Origin: Sphingomonas limnosediminicola
GTDB lineage: Bacteria; Pseudomonadota; Alphaproteobacteria; Sphingomonadales; Sphingomonadaceae
NCBI RefSeq assembly: GCF_039537965.1
Contig: NZ_BAABBM010000001.1
Location: 2,331,501-2,395,500, forward strand
Direction of reading: 5' to 3'
DNA length: 64,000 bases
Within the stretch, counting starts at the first letter, position 1, and each line of letters starts with the position of its first letter. The notes below the pieces were generated by a model, which was given only the letters and a program-made list of their open reading frames with translations, did no database searches and was not told where the DNA came from. Both the position numbers and the translations under genes were made by a program. This document shows positions 7,153 to 16,776 of the stretch, piece after piece.

Positions 7153-7947
7153 ATGCGCACGTTCCATCTCCTCACTGGCGCGGTTGCTGCGTCCCTCGCC
7201 TCGACTGCGTTTGCCGCCGACGACGGGATTTGCGCCGATCGGCCGGGTAAATCGTCGGAGACCTGCACCGTCCCAGCCGGGCATTGGCAGATCGAGACGG
7301 GGCTTGCCGACTGGGCGCTGCGAAAAGGTGGGAATGAGCGCGACACTTTGCTCGTGCTCGGCGAGACGACGGTGAAATATGGCCTCGACGCGGAATCGGA
7401 CATTGAGGTCGACCTGACGCCGTGGGAGCGGGCGACGAGCCGTGCCGGCAACATCGATGACAGCGCGTCGGGGATCGGCGACGTCTACGTCAATTACAAG
7501 CGCCACCTAACGGCGAGCGACGCTCCGTTCCAAGTGACGTTGCTCCCTTTCGTGAAGATTCCGACGGCAAAGCGGTCGCTTGGCAACCGCAAGTTCGAGG
7601 CCGGGCTGCTGGTCCCCATGGGCTTCCCGCTCGGCAGGTCGCCATTCTCGGTGAACTTGACGCCTGAGTTCGACTTGGTCGCGGACGAGGACGGCCATGG
7701 CCTTCACGCGTCGATGAGCCAAGTTGCAAGCCTCGGTTGGGAGCTTTCGCCCAGGCTCAACGTGGCGGGCGAGATTTGGGGGCAGTGGAATTGGGATCCG
7801 GCGGCCACGGTGCGGCAATATTCAGCCGATGCGTCGATTGCCTATTTGGCCAGCAAGAACGTGCAACTCGACGCGGGCGCCAACTTCGGTCTCAGTCGGG
7901 AGACTGCGGACATTGAGCTTTATACGGGCGTGGCAATGCGGTTTTAA
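7153..7947 (+). CDS. Outer-membrane beta-barrel protein, MetA-like transporter family
   Basis: 264 residues. A signal peptide ends at AFA-A (about residue 21), followed by alternating amphipathic strands and a C-terminal phenylalanine (AMRF), the usual recognition signal for Bam-assembled barrels. The pattern (QIETGLADW, early; DIEVDLTPW; VQLDAGANFGLS late) fits the MetA-pathway-of-phenol-degradation / transporter barrel family. Substrate unknown. The upstream start context is weak. Same strand as the PhoD gene 147 bases downstream, so possibly co-transcribed. Confidence 0.78.
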   Translation: MRTFHLLTGAVAASLASTAFAADDGICADRPGKSSETCTVPAGHWQIETGLADWALRKGGNERDTLLVLGETTVKYGLDAESDIEVDLTPWERATSRAGNIDDSASGIGDVYVNYKRHLTASDAPFQVTLLPFVKIPTAKRSLGNRKFEAGLLVPMGFPLGRSPFSVNLTPEFDLVADEDGHGLHASMSQVASLGWELSPRLNVAGEIWGQWNWDPAATVRQYSADASIAYLASKNVQLDAGANFGLSRETADIELYTGVAMRF

Positions 7948-8094
7948 CAGCTGCCGATCGCTCCACGAGGCAGATCTTATTCGATGCGAGACGACGTCGG
8001 TGACGGAAGCCCGTTCATCGAAAAGGAATTGCGCCGCCCGTCACTAACGTCAGTCATGCCCCAAATTGAACCGACGCAAGAGGGGGCCCAGCCG

Positions 8095-10155
8095 ATGGCG
8101 CTCAGTCGCCGTGACTTCATCCGGACTGCAGCGGCAATGGGCGCATCGCTTGCCTGGGTCGGGAGTGCTCGTGCCTCGCGCAGCAACTGGCGGCAAAGCA
8201 GCGCGCATTATCCACAAGGTGTCGCATCCGGTGACCCCGATGCGCAAAGCGTCATCCTGTGGACGAGGCGGCCTTACGACGGCGGAGACCGTCACCTGCT
8301 CACTGTCGAGGTGGCGGAAGACGGGGCCTTTGAGCGCGTGGTGGCGAACGCCCGGACGCCCGTGCTGGCCAACGCCGACTGGACGGCGCGCGTGCTGGTG
8401 GGCGGGCTCAAGCCGGCGCACGTCTATTGGTTCCGTTTCACCGACGCAGAAGGGAACGGCAGCCGGATCGGCCGCACGATCACCGCGCCGCGCGATGACG
8501 ATCCGCGACCAGTCAAATTCGCATTCGTCAGCTGCCAGAGCGTCAACGAGGGGAAGCTCAACGGCTACCGGCGGATGATCTTCGAGGATGAGCGTGCGGT
8601 GCCGGCGGAGCAACTCGGGTTCGTGCTCCACCTTGGCGACTTCATCTACGAGGTCGTTGAATATCCGGAAGAGGTCCCGACCCGATACGACCGGACCATC
8701 TATGAGGTCGCGCGGATCCCCGACGGCGGGCAGACAGACAAGCTTCATTATCCGCTGACGGTCGAGGGCTATCGCGCGGTCTATAAAGGCTATCTCGCCG
8801 ATCCCGACCTTCAGGATGCCCGCGCCCGCTGGCCGTTCGTGGGTATGTGGGACAATCACGAATTCTCGTGGCAGGGCTGGCAAAGCATACAGCGCGCTGG
8901 CGACGACGGCCGTCCCGGCCAGACCATCAAGGTTGCCGCCAACCAGGCCTGGTTCGAATATATCCCTGCCCGTGTGAAAGCGCCGAGCGGGACGCTCGAG
9001 ACGTTCGGGCCGCCCGCACTCAAGAATGTCGCGATCGAGAAGTGGGATGAGAACGGTCTCGGTGACGAGCCGAACAATCTCGCCGCCATCAACAGCCTGA
9101 TCGGCTATCGCGCGGTCCGGTACGGCCGGCACCTGGACCTTATCATCACCGACCAGCACAGTTACCGGAGCAAAGACCCGACCGAAGCGCCACAACTGGA
9201 GAAGCTCGGGTTGCCGGGGTTCAATGGCATGTTTCCCGAAAGCGCGATGCAGGTTCTCGATGGCGGGCGATCGTTCAACGGCGGAAAGCCCCCGGCAGAG
9301 CTGACGTTCGGGGAGGTGCGGGTCGCGAATCCGCAGAAGGACGCGCCGCCGCAGACGATCCTTGGCGCGGAGCAGAAGGCTTGGTTCAAGGAGAAGCTCA
9401 AGGGCTCGACCGCGACCTGGAAGGTCTGGGGCAATTCTCTCGGCAGCCTCGACTGGCGGGCGGACCCGCAAAACATTCCCGCCGGGGTGACGACGCAGCC
9501 GTGGCCCGCGGGCTATGCCATCCTTAGCAGCGGCGACCATGGCAGCGCCTATGTCGAGCGGAAGGAGATTTACGGTCTCGTCCACGATTCAAGAATTACC
9601 GGCTTCGCGATCGTGTCGGGCGACCGCCACAGCTTCTGGGCCGGCTATGCGTCGGCGGCGCTGCCGCCGGGCAAGTTTGAGCCGGTCGGCCTGAGCTTCG
9701 TCGGCGGGTCGCTCGCCAGCCCGGGGGTCATGGAATCCTATGAGCACAAACTACCGAAGGATCTTCCGACGCGTGCCCTGTTCCTTGCCGACCGGCCGGA
9801 CGGGGCTAAGCCCGACTGGACATTCAACATGCTGCTTCGGCACGGCGTCCGTTCGTGCCTCGATTATGCGAAGAACTTCGACCTTCCCCGCGCCCGGTCA
9901 TTATCGAACGCGAAGCTCGCTCCACATTTGGAGTTCGTTGATCTGGGCGGTCACGGCTATGCGACGGTGCGGCTAAGCGCCAACGAAATGCGGACCGAAT
10001 TCGTGTGCATCCCGCGCCCGGTGACACGCAGCGAGCGCGCGGACGGTGGTCCGCTTCGTTACCGGGTCGTGCACAGCGCGCCGCTGTGGGCCGCGGGAGA
10101 GCGCCCGAAACTCTCGGTGAGGGTAGTCGAGGGCGATCCCGGACTTTCTATCTGA
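8095..10155 (+). CDS. phoD: Alkaline phosphatase D family protein (Tat-exported)
   Basis: 686 residues. A twin-arginine signal (SRRDFIRTAAAMGAS) is followed by a fibronectin-like N-domain (about 40-140) and the PhoD phosphoesterase domain. Metal-site motifs are recognisable: SCQS near residue 144, LHLGDFIYE, MWDNHEF and SGDRHSFW. The family hydrolyses phosphomono- or diesters in the periplasm with Fe/Ca. The ATG at 8095 is chosen over upstream frames because it places the Tat motif at the N-terminus, with AAGAGGGG just before it. Confidence 0.9.
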   Translation: MALSRRDFIRTAAAMGASLAWVGSARASRSNWRQSSAHYPQGVASGDPDAQSVILWTRRPYDGGDRHLLTVEVAEDGAFERVVANARTPVLANADWTARVLVGGLKPAHVYWFRFTDAEGNGSRIGRTITAPRDDDPRPVKFAFVSCQSVNEGKLNGYRRMIFEDERAVPAEQLGFVLHLGDFIYEVVEYPEEVPTRYDRTIYEVARIPDGGQTDKLHYPLTVEGYRAVYKGYLADPDLQDARARWPFVGMWDNHEFSWQGWQSIQRAGDDGRPGQTIKVAANQAWFEYIPARVKAPSGTLETFGPPALKNVAIEKWDENGLGDEPNNLAAINSLIGYRAVRYGRHLDLIITDQHSYRSKDPTEAPQLEKLGLPGFNGMFPESAMQVLDGGRSFNGGKPPAELTFGEVRVANPQKDAPPQTILGAEQKAWFKEKLKGSTATWKVWGNSLGSLDWRADPQNIPAGVTTQPWPAGYAILSSGDHGSAYVERKEIYGLVHDSRITGFAIVSGDRHSFWAGYASAALPPGKFEPVGLSFVGGSLASPGVMESYEHKLPKDLPTRALFLADRPDGAKPDWTFNMLLRHGVRSCLDYAKNFDLPRARSLSNAKLAPHLEFVDLGGHGYATVRLSANEMRTEFVCIPRPVTRSERADGGPLRYRVVHSAPLWAAGERPKLSVRVVEGDPGLSI

Positions 10156-10381
10156 GGTTCTCGACGGGCGAACGCTCGCTCTGTCTCAATGCCGGCGAGA
10201 TCGTTAGTAAAGCAGGCGCCGTGAAGGCGCTAATCTAATGTTGCGATAACGAAGCGGGCCGGACGAAGACAGCACTGAACACTACGGCAAGAGCACACAG
10301 TTCCGACTGTCCTGAGCCTCTACCTCTGCAAATCATTCAGGGACCCTTCGTCTGCAATGGATGGAAAGCTCCCCTCAGTTT

Positions 10382-11557
10382 TCAGGCACCCAGCATCCTC
10401 TTCACGCCGCGCGCCGCTTGGCGCAGGCGTTGTTCGTTCTCGACAAGGGCGATGCGGACGAAGCCTTCGCCTTCCTCGCCGAAGCCGACACCGGGCGCTA
10501 CGGCGACGTGGGCTTCGGTCAGCAGGCGCTTGGAGAATTCCATCGCGCCGAGGTTGTGGAAGCGCTCGGGAATCGGGGCCCAGGCGAACATGCTGGCTGG
10601 CGACACGGGAATGTCCCAGCCGGCGCGGCCGAAGCTTTCGACGAGGACGTCGCGGCGCTTCTTGTAGAGCGCGCGGTTGGCCTCGACGATGTCCTGCGGG
10701 CCGTTGAGGGCGGCGACGGCGGCGGCCTGGATCGGCGTGAAGGCGCCATAGTCGAGATAGGACTTCACGCGTGCGAGCGCCTCGATCAGGCGCGCATTGC
10801 CGACCGCAAAGCCCATGCGCCAGCCCGCCATCGAATAGGTCTTGGACATCGACGTGAACTCGACCGCGACCTCTTTCGCGCCTTCGACCTGAAGGATCGA
10901 TGGCGTGGGCGTGTCGCCGAAATAGATCTCGGCATAAGCGAGGTCGGATATGACGATGAGGTCGTGCTCGCGCGCGAAGGCAACGAGGCGTTCGTAGAAG
11001 GGCAGGTCCGCGACGTAGGCGGTTGGGTTGGAAGGGTAGCCGACCACCAGCACCTTCGGGCGCGGCACGGTATAGCGCATTGCGTTGGTGAGGCGCTCGA
11101 AGAACTCCTCGCCGGGCGCGGCGGGGATCGAGCGGATCGCGGCGCCGGCGATGATGAAGCCGAAGGTGTGGATCGGATAGGATGGGTTGGGCGCGAGCAC
11201 AACGTCGCCGGGTGCGGTGATCGCCTGGGCTAGGTTGGCGAGGCCCTCCTTCGAGCCGAGCGTGACGATGACTTCCTTGTCGGGATCGACGGTGACGCCG
11301 AAGCGGCGCAGGTAATAAGCCGCCTGCGCCTTGCGGAGGCCGGGGATGCCTCGGCTGGCGGAATAGCGGTGGGCGTTGGGCTTGGCGGCGACTTCGGCGA
11401 GCTTCTCAATGACGTGGCGCGGCGGCGCGCCGTCGGGGTTGCCCATGCCGAGGTCGACGATGTCCTCGCCCGCGGCGCGTGCCTTGGCCTTCATCGCATT
11501 GACCTCGGCGAAGACGTAGGGAGGCAGGCGCTGGATGCGGTAGAAGTCGGAGTCCAT
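10382..11557 (-). CDS. alaC: Alanine/glutamate-pyruvate aminotransferase (AlaC type)
   Basis: 391 residues, class I PLP aminotransferase. The sequence closely follows E. coli AlaC: IQRLPPYVF at the N-terminus, DLGMGNPDGAPP, YSASRGIPGLRKA, GSKEGLA, YPSNPTA, SDLAYAEI and the PLP lysine in SMSKTYSMAGWRMG. It converts pyruvate plus glutamate to alanine plus 2-oxoglutarate. It is the last gene of a minus-strand run with the beta-lactamase-fold gene (23-base gap) and the TRIC gene. The 226 bases between it and phoD hold only weak short inverted repeats. Confidence 0.92.
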   Translation of the reverse strand: MDSDFYRIQRLPPYVFAEVNAMKAKARAAGEDIVDLGMGNPDGAPPRHVIEKLAEVAAKPNAHRYSASRGIPGLRKAQAAYYLRRFGVTVDPDKEVIVTLGSKEGLANLAQAITAPGDVVLAPNPSYPIHTFGFIIAGAAIRSIPAAPGEEFFERLTNAMRYTVPRPKVLVVGYPSNPTAYVADLPFYERLVAFAREHDLIVISDLAYAEIYFGDTPTPSILQVEGAKEVAVEFTSMSKTYSMAGWRMGFAVGNARLIEALARVKSYLDYGAFTPIQAAAVAALNGPQDIVEANRALYKKRRDVLVESFGRAGWDIPVSPASMFAWAPIPERFHNLGAMEFSKRLLTEAHVAVAPGVGFGEEGEGFVRIALVENEQRLRQAARGVKRMLGA

Positions 11558-11580
11558 CGGTGGACTCTGACGGCGCGACC

Positions 11581-12783
11581 TTAGTGCGGCAAGAGCGCGA
11601 GGATGCGGCGGAAGGCTTTGGCTTCGGCGGCCGTATAAGCGCTGCGGTCATCGCGGGGCGCCTTCTCGGGCACGCCGGTCGTAAAATAAGCGATGCCGAC
11701 GCCGTGGGCGCGGTCGATCCACAGTCCGGACTTCAGGCCGTAGGCGTCGCCGGCGTGGCCAACGAAGGTCGCGCCGTTGGTGCACATGTCGTCGCGGCAG
11801 CCGGGGACGGACGTGGGCAGCTGGTTCGTGCCATTGCCCGAACTGCAGTAAAAGCCGTCGTCGGTCTTTCCGTTGCTGCCGTTGAACGTCCAGGTCTGGG
11901 CGAGGAGCGTGTCGACCGACTGCGGCGTGAGGATGCGGACGCCGTCTATCTCGCCGCCGTTCAAGAGCATGCGGCCGATGCGGGCGAGCCCGCGCGCGGA
12001 AATGCGCAGGCCGCCTTGCGGGGAGAAGAGCGAGCCGTTCTCGCCAAGCTTCCATAGTTTGAGATCGCACGACGTCGGGTCTTTCACGAACACCGGGCAG
12101 TCGGGTTGTTTACCGTGAAGGTCGTCCTTCACCGGCTTGCCGCCTTGGTCGAGCTCGACCGCGCGGGCGACGGCGGCGTCGCTGCACGTCGGCCAATTAA
12201 AGCAGGCGTCGAGCTTCATCGGCTCCAGCACTTCGCGGCGCACCCAGATGTCGAAACGCTCGCCGGTCACGCGCTCGATGATTGAGCCGACGATCGGATA
12301 GTTGGTGTTGACGTAGCTGAAGTAGTTTGCGGCGGGGCCGTGATGTGCGTCCCAGTTCAGCGGATCCTTCATCAGATCCTGCAATGAGGCGCCGAGCGGG
12401 ATCGCGTAATTGTCGTCGCGCTCGCGGATCGAGCTAGTGTGCGCGAGCAGCATGGCGAGATTGATCGGCTGATCGGGGAAGCTCGGGTTGCGCAGCTTCC
12501 AGCCGAGCCGGGGCGAGACGTCGCTAGTGAGGTCGAGCTTGCCCTGCTCGACCAGCTTCATCACGCCGATGGCGGTGACCATCTTGCTGAGCGAGGCGAC
12601 GCGGACGGGGTCGTCGGCAGTGACTGCGCGGCGGGTTTGCGGGTCGGCGAGACCCTCGGCGAAGCTGGCAACTTCACCGGCGCGATCGAAGGCGACGCCG
12701 ACTTCGGCATGCGACATTACGGGTCGCGGCACGGTGGCACATGCCGCGAGCAGCAAAGGGAAGAAGAGCGCCGTGATCCGCAC
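11581..12783 (-). CDS. Beta-lactamase-fold serine hydrolase, lipoprotein
   Basis: 400 residues from a GTG start. A short signal sequence with lipobox LLAAC (C about residue 13) anchors it to the membrane. Class C/DD-peptidase motifs are present: SxxK as SLSK, YxN as YVN in FSYVNTNY, and a late HxG in GHAGDAYG. Such proteins act as esterases, D-aminopeptidases or cell-wall hydrolases rather than true beta-lactamases. The start is set by the lipobox, 10 bases after the TRIC gene's stop; a longer reading frame upstream overlaps TRIC and is rejected. Confidence 0.85.
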   Translation of the reverse strand: MRITALFFPLLLAACATVPRPVMSHAEVGVAFDRAGEVASFAEGLADPQTRRAVTADDPVRVASLSKMVTAIGVMKLVEQGKLDLTSDVSPRLGWKLRNPSFPDQPINLAMLLAHTSSIRERDDNYAIPLGASLQDLMKDPLNWDAHHGPAANYFSYVNTNYPIVGSIIERVTGERFDIWVRREVLEPMKLDACFNWPTCSDAAVARAVELDQGGKPVKDDLHGKQPDCPVFVKDPTSCDLKLWKLGENGSLFSPQGGLRISARGLARIGRMLLNGGEIDGVRILTPQSVDTLLAQTWTFNGSNGKTDDGFYCSSGNGTNQLPTSVPGCRDDMCTNGATFVGHAGDAYGLKSGLWIDRAHGVGIAYFTTGVPEKAPRDDRSAYTAAEAKAFRRILALLPH

Positions 12784-12793
12784 GGCGAGGAGC

Positions 12794-13414
12794 TTAATCG
12801 TTGTAGGCGGGCAATGACCAGCCGCGTGCGATGGCGGCGGCACGAAGGGCAAAACCGGCGATGGCGGACACCAACGCTGAGACCCAGACCGGCGCGCCCG
12901 CGAAGTCGAGTCCGACGAACAGACCTGCCGCAAGCGCGGCCGCGGTGACGTACAGTTCCGGCCGCAAGAGGATCGAGGGCTCGCTGGCTAGCAAGTCGCG
13001 GATGATGCCGCCGGCGCAAGCCGTCAGCACGCCCATCGCGAAGGCAGGTACGGGAGCGACTCCGAAGGCGAGCGCCTTGGCCGAGCCGTAGGTCGCGTAG
13101 GCGCCGAGGCCGGCGGCGTCGAACCACAGCAGCGCCTTGCCCGCGATCCTGCGATGGCTGATGAGCCAGACCAGCAAGGCGGCAACGATGCAGATGAGCA
13201 AGGTCGCGTTCGTGTGCACCCAGAAGACCGGCGCGCCGATCAGCAGGTCGCGCAGCGTGCCGCCGCCGACGCCGGTGACGACGGCGAAGAAGATGAAGGT
13301 CACGAGCGTCTGCCGCTTTTCCGCCGCCAGCAGCGCGCCCGAGATCGCGAACACGGCGATACCGAAATAGTCGAGCAGGACGAGCGCGGTCGGTATTTGC
13401 GGCAGGATGGGCAT
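12794..13414 (-). CDS. Trimeric intracellular cation channel (TRIC/UPF0126) family protein
   Basis: 206 residues, about seven membrane helices. It shows the internal duplication typical of the family: each half carries a glycine-rich membrane motif, GGGTLRDLLIG in the first and GGIIRDLLA in the second, and both halves begin with FAISGA/AMGVLTA-type helices. Prokaryotic members conduct K+; older annotations call them glycine transporters. The ATG lies only 18 bases from the divergent phaC ATG. Confidence 0.87.
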   Translation of the reverse strand: MPILPQIPTALVLLDYFGIAVFAISGALLAAEKRQTLVTFIFFAVVTGVGGGTLRDLLIGAPVFWVHTNATLLICIVAALLVWLISHRRIAGKALLWFDAAGLGAYATYGSAKALAFGVAPVPAFAMGVLTACAGGIIRDLLASEPSILLRPELYVTAAALAAGLFVGLDFAGAPVWVSALVSAIAGFALRAAAIARGWSLPAYND

Positions 13415-13432
13415 GAGGCCTACAGTAGCGCG

Positions 13433-15199
13433 ATGGCGGACCAAACGAATAGCGGCGCGATGCCGACCCTCGAAGATTGGCAGCATTGGACCCTCGTGAT
13501 GGGGCGCGCGCAGCAGATGCTGATGGAATTCTGGGCCGGGCAAATGAAGGCGGGCCAGCCCATGCCGCAGTTCGGCACGACGCCGTCTGCCTTCGGGTTC
13601 GGCGAGCAGGCGCCGGGCGGCGATCCGATGGCGCTGATGACCGCAGGCGCGCAAGCCTGGGCCAAGGGCCTGGAGACGTGGGGCAAGATGTTGGGTGGCG
13701 TGACCGCAGCACCGGAGTCCCAAAAAAAGGACCGGCGGTTCGCGGCACCTGAGTGGAGCGAGAACCCGATCTTCGGTACGATCAAGAACAGCTACCTGCA
13801 GATCTCAGACCAGCTGCTCGGCACGGTCGACCAGATCGAGAATATCGACGCCGACATGCGCGAGAAATTGCGCTTCGCGACGCGCAGCTTCGTCGACGCG
13901 ATGAGCCCGTCCAATTTCGCTTTGACCAATCCACAGGTGCTGAAGCGCACGCTGGACACGCGCGGCGAGAATTTGCTCAAGGGCCTCGCGAACATGCTGA
14001 AGGACATTGCGTCCGGACAGCTGACTCAAACCAAGCAGGGCGTGTTCGAGGTCGGGCGGAACCTTGCGACGACGCCAGGCAAGGTGGTGAAGCAGACGCC
14101 GCTCTACCAACTCATCCAATACACGCCGACGACCGACGAGGTCCTGAAGACGCCGGTCGTGATCTTCCCGCCGTGGATCAACCGCTTCTACATCCTCGAC
14201 CTCAGCCCTGAGAAAAGCTTCGTCAAATGGTGCGTGGACCAGGGCATTTCCCTGTTCATGGTCAGCTGGAAATCGGCCGACGAAAGCATTGCCGATGCGC
14301 GCCTCGAGGATTACGTCCTTAAGGGGCAGGTCGACGCGATCGACACGGTGCGCGAGCTGCTGGGCGTCGAGGGCGTTCACGCCATCGGTTATTGCGTGGC
14401 GGGGACGACGTTGGCGGCGACGCTGGCCTACCTCCAGGCGCAGAAGCGGGCCGAGAAGGTGAAGTCGGCGACCTTCTTCACGGCGCAGGTGGACTTCACC
14501 GAGGCGGGCGACCTGAAGCTCTTCACCGGGCCGGAAACGATGGGGCTGCTGGAGCAGCTGACGAAGGAGAAGGGCTATCTCGACGGCCGCTACATGGCGG
14601 CGACGTTCAACCTGCTGCGCGGGCGCGACCTCATCTGGAGCTATGTCGTCAACAATTACCTGCTCGGCGACGAGCCGGCGCCGTTCGATTTGCTTCACTG
14701 GAACAGCGACACGACCAACCTACCGGCAGGCTGGCACCGCGACTATCTCGAGACGCTCTACAAGGGGAACAAGCTTGCGGAGAAAGGCGGCATCAAGGTC
14801 GCCGGGACGCCGGTCGATATCGATACGGTGAAGACGCCGGCGTATATCCAGGCCGGGCGCGAGGACCATATCGCGCCGCCGCAGAGCGTGTGGAAGATCA
14901 TGGACCATTTCGCCGGGCCGAAACGCTTCCTGCTCGCGGGTTCGGGACACATCGCGGGTGTGGTCAATCCGCCTGCCGCCCAGAAGTATCAATATTGGGT
15001 CAACGAAAAGTCGAGCGCGACGCTGGAGACGTTCGTCGCGGGCGCAACCGAGCATAAGGGCTCGTGGTGGCCTGACTGGCTCGCATGGCTGAAGAAGCAG
15101 GACCCGGCGACGGTGAAGGCGGATGGTGCGCGCGTGCCAGGCAAGGGCAAGCTGAAGGCCATCGAGGATGCGCCGGGGAGCTATGTCCGATCACGCTGA
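13433..15199 (+). CDS. phaC: Class I poly(3-hydroxyalkanoate) synthase
   Basis: 588 residues. It polymerises hydroxyacyl-CoA on the surface of PHA granules. The N-terminal domain (about 1-200) precedes an alpha/beta hydrolase core with a lipase-like box GYCVAGT carrying catalytic C321, plus D478 (GREDHIAPP) and H506 (GSGHIAG). The PWINRFYILDL stretch and WKSADES are typical of class I. No ribosome site is evident and the divergent TRIC ATG is 18 bases away, so translation may be leaderless; an internal ATG at 13460 is an alternative. No phaA/phaB are nearby; the phasin lies about 8 kb downstream. Confidence 0.95.
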   Translation: MADQTNSGAMPTLEDWQHWTLVMGRAQQMLMEFWAGQMKAGQPMPQFGTTPSAFGFGEQAPGGDPMALMTAGAQAWAKGLETWGKMLGGVTAAPESQKKDRRFAAPEWSENPIFGTIKNSYLQISDQLLGTVDQIENIDADMREKLRFATRSFVDAMSPSNFALTNPQVLKRTLDTRGENLLKGLANMLKDIASGQLTQTKQGVFEVGRNLATTPGKVVKQTPLYQLIQYTPTTDEVLKTPVVIFPPWINRFYILDLSPEKSFVKWCVDQGISLFMVSWKSADESIADARLEDYVLKGQVDAIDTVRELLGVEGVHAIGYCVAGTTLAATLAYLQAQKRAEKVKSATFFTAQVDFTEAGDLKLFTGPETMGLLEQLTKEKGYLDGRYMAATFNLLRGRDLIWSYVVNNYLLGDEPAPFDLLHWNSDTTNLPAGWHRDYLETLYKGNKLAEKGGIKVAGTPVDIDTVKTPAYIQAGREDHIAPPQSVWKIMDHFAGPKRFLLAGSGHIAGVVNPPAAQKYQYWVNEKSSATLETFVAGATEHKGSWWPDWLAWLKKQDPATVKADGARVPGKGKLKAIEDAPGSYVRSR

Positions 15200-15623
15200 T
15201 CGGTTGACGCTTCGGCTTGCGCAGGCGGATGAGCGTGACGAGCTGGAAGAACTGCAGCGGCGCGCTTCGCTCGAATTGCCCGACTATCGCGAACAGTTAT
15301 TGGCCTATCCGGAGGTGATCCATTTGCCGCCCGCGCAGATTGCAAACGGGCAAGTAATCGTTGCCGAGTTTGGCGGCGAGATTGCGGGATTCGCAGCGGT
15401 GGTCGGCGGCGAGCTCGATGGGTTATTCGTCGAGCCCGATCTGTGGGGCCTCGGTATCGGCAGGGCGCTCGTGGACGCGGCCACACATTCGGCGCGACAG
15501 CGAGGGCTCGCATTAAGGGTCATTGCCAACCCGGCTGCCCGCGTGTTCTACGAGAACTGCGGCTTTTCGCTGGAAGGCGAGGCACAGACGCGGTTCGGGC
15601 CGGCGCTGAGGATGACGCGATAG
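15183..15623 (+). CDS. GNAT family N-acetyltransferase
   Basis: 146 residues with the GNAT fold: an acetyl-CoA loop LWGLGIGRAL (about 85-94), strand FAAVVGGELDGLFVEP and a late NPAARVFYENCGF. Substrate not predictable. The ATG lies inside the end of phaC (17-base overlap), so the two are probably translated together. Confidence 0.88.
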   Translation: MSDHADRLTLRLAQADERDELEELQRRASLELPDYREQLLAYPEVIHLPPAQIANGQVIVAEFGGEIAGFAAVVGGELDGLFVEPDLWGLGIGRALVDAATHSARQRGLALRVIANPAARVFYENCGFSLEGEAQTRFGPALRMTR

Positions 15624-15669
15624 CGCGCCGTTAACCCTAATTCAGCACCTTGCCGCTACAAGCCAGCGC

Positions 15670-16776
15670 ATGACCGCCGAGGCCATTCTCCCCGAGACTT
15701 CAGCACCCGCGCAGCGCCGCGATTTGCGTGGATATCTGCTTCTGGCGAGCATGGCCGTCGGGCTGATCCCGGCACTTGGCTTCGTCTTCAGCATGTTCTG
15801 GTACCGCGGTTATCTCGGCGACTGGAACGTCTTCTGGGGTATTGAGACTGCTCCATTGGAATGGGTTTACGGGCATTACCTCCCCGTATTTCCCTACCCT
15901 CCAACTGGACTAATGCTCTTCCGGCCGTTCGGATTGCTGCCATTCTGGCCTTCGCTGCTGGCGTGGAGCGCTGCGGGGGCTACAGCAATGGCGTTCGCTT
16001 CGCGCCGGATGCTCAGCAGGGGCGCGCTTGCGATGGGCTTTTGCACTAACGCAATGATCGGCGTTCTGCTGGGTGGGCAGACGAGCCTATTCGTCGGCGC
16101 CCTGATCATTGGTGGCTTAACAACGCAAAACCCGCGCTGGCGCGGTGTCTTGCTGGCGACGGCGGCAGTGATTAAGCCCCAATCCCTGCTCGCGGCGCCC
16201 ATTGCTCTGATTGCCGAACGCAATTGGCGCGCAATTGCTTGGGTAATTGCGACCACACTTACACTGGCGCTCCTGTCGCTTGCAGCTTTTGGGTTGGAGA
16301 CTTGGACGCGTTGGTTGGCCGAGCTTCCGAAGTTCCATGCATGGCTAATCGATCACGGTATCGATCGCCGTGACGTCGGCGCTTACGGGCTGGTGCGCGC
16401 CGTCGGCCTCCCCGGCTGGCTGTTCGTCATCGCCATTCCGCCGGCGCTGGTGACGAGCTGGTCGGTATTCCGCACCGAAACGCCGATCATCGACCGCTAT
16501 GCCGCCTTTGCCTGCTGCACGGTGATGATGTCGCCTTACACTCTGTCGTACGACCTCGCCGGATTGAGCCTAGCGTGCGTCGCGATGCTGATGGACCGGA
16601 AGCGCTCGCCGCTGATCTGGGTCGCGGCTGCGCTTATCCTGAGCACAATATTCGCGAACCTCGGAATCGTGCTGATGACGGGAATGCTCGGTTACGAAGC
16701 GCTCAACCGGCTGCGCGCCGAGAAACTGGGGGTCAGCATTTCTGATACTTCCAGTGCCGCCGTTTCCCCTCGCTGA
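15670..16776 (+). CDS. GT87/DUF2029 family membrane glycosyltransferase
   Basis: 368 residues with about nine to ten membrane helices. Family hallmarks are the periplasmic loop YPPTGLMLFRPFG near residue 77, the early acidic loop GDWNVFW, KPQSLLA, and SPYTLSYDL near the C-terminus. GT87 members use polyprenyl-phosphate sugars (for example mannosyltransferases of mycobacteria), but the substrate here is unknown. Its 3' end overlaps the convergent YdeI-like gene by 44 bases. Confidence 0.82.
   Translation: MTAEAILPETSAPAQRRDLRGYLLLASMAVGLIPALGFVFSMFWYRGYLGDWNVFWGIETAPLEWVYGHYLPVFPYPPTGLMLFRPFGLLPFWPSLLAWSAAGATAMAFASRRMLSRGALAMGFCTNAMIGVLLGGQTSLFVGALIIGGLTTQNPRWRGVLLATAAVIKPQSLLAAPIALIAERNWRAIAWVIATTLTLALLSLAAFGLETWTRWLAELPKFHAWLIDHGIDRRDVGAYGLVRAVGLPGWLFVIAIPPALVTSWSVFRTETPIIDRYAAFACCTVMMSPYTLSYDLAGLSLACVAMLMDRKRSPLIWVAAALILSTIFANLGIVLMTGMLGYEALNRLRAEKLGVSISDTSSAAVSPR

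Noticed and set aside
8050..9585. A 511-codon frame antisense to phoD
   Set aside because: It mirrors phoD codon bias and has no recognisable domain.
10156..10381. Possible sRNA or terminator between phoD and alaC
   Set aside because: Only short weak stems and no T-run; nothing firm enough to call.
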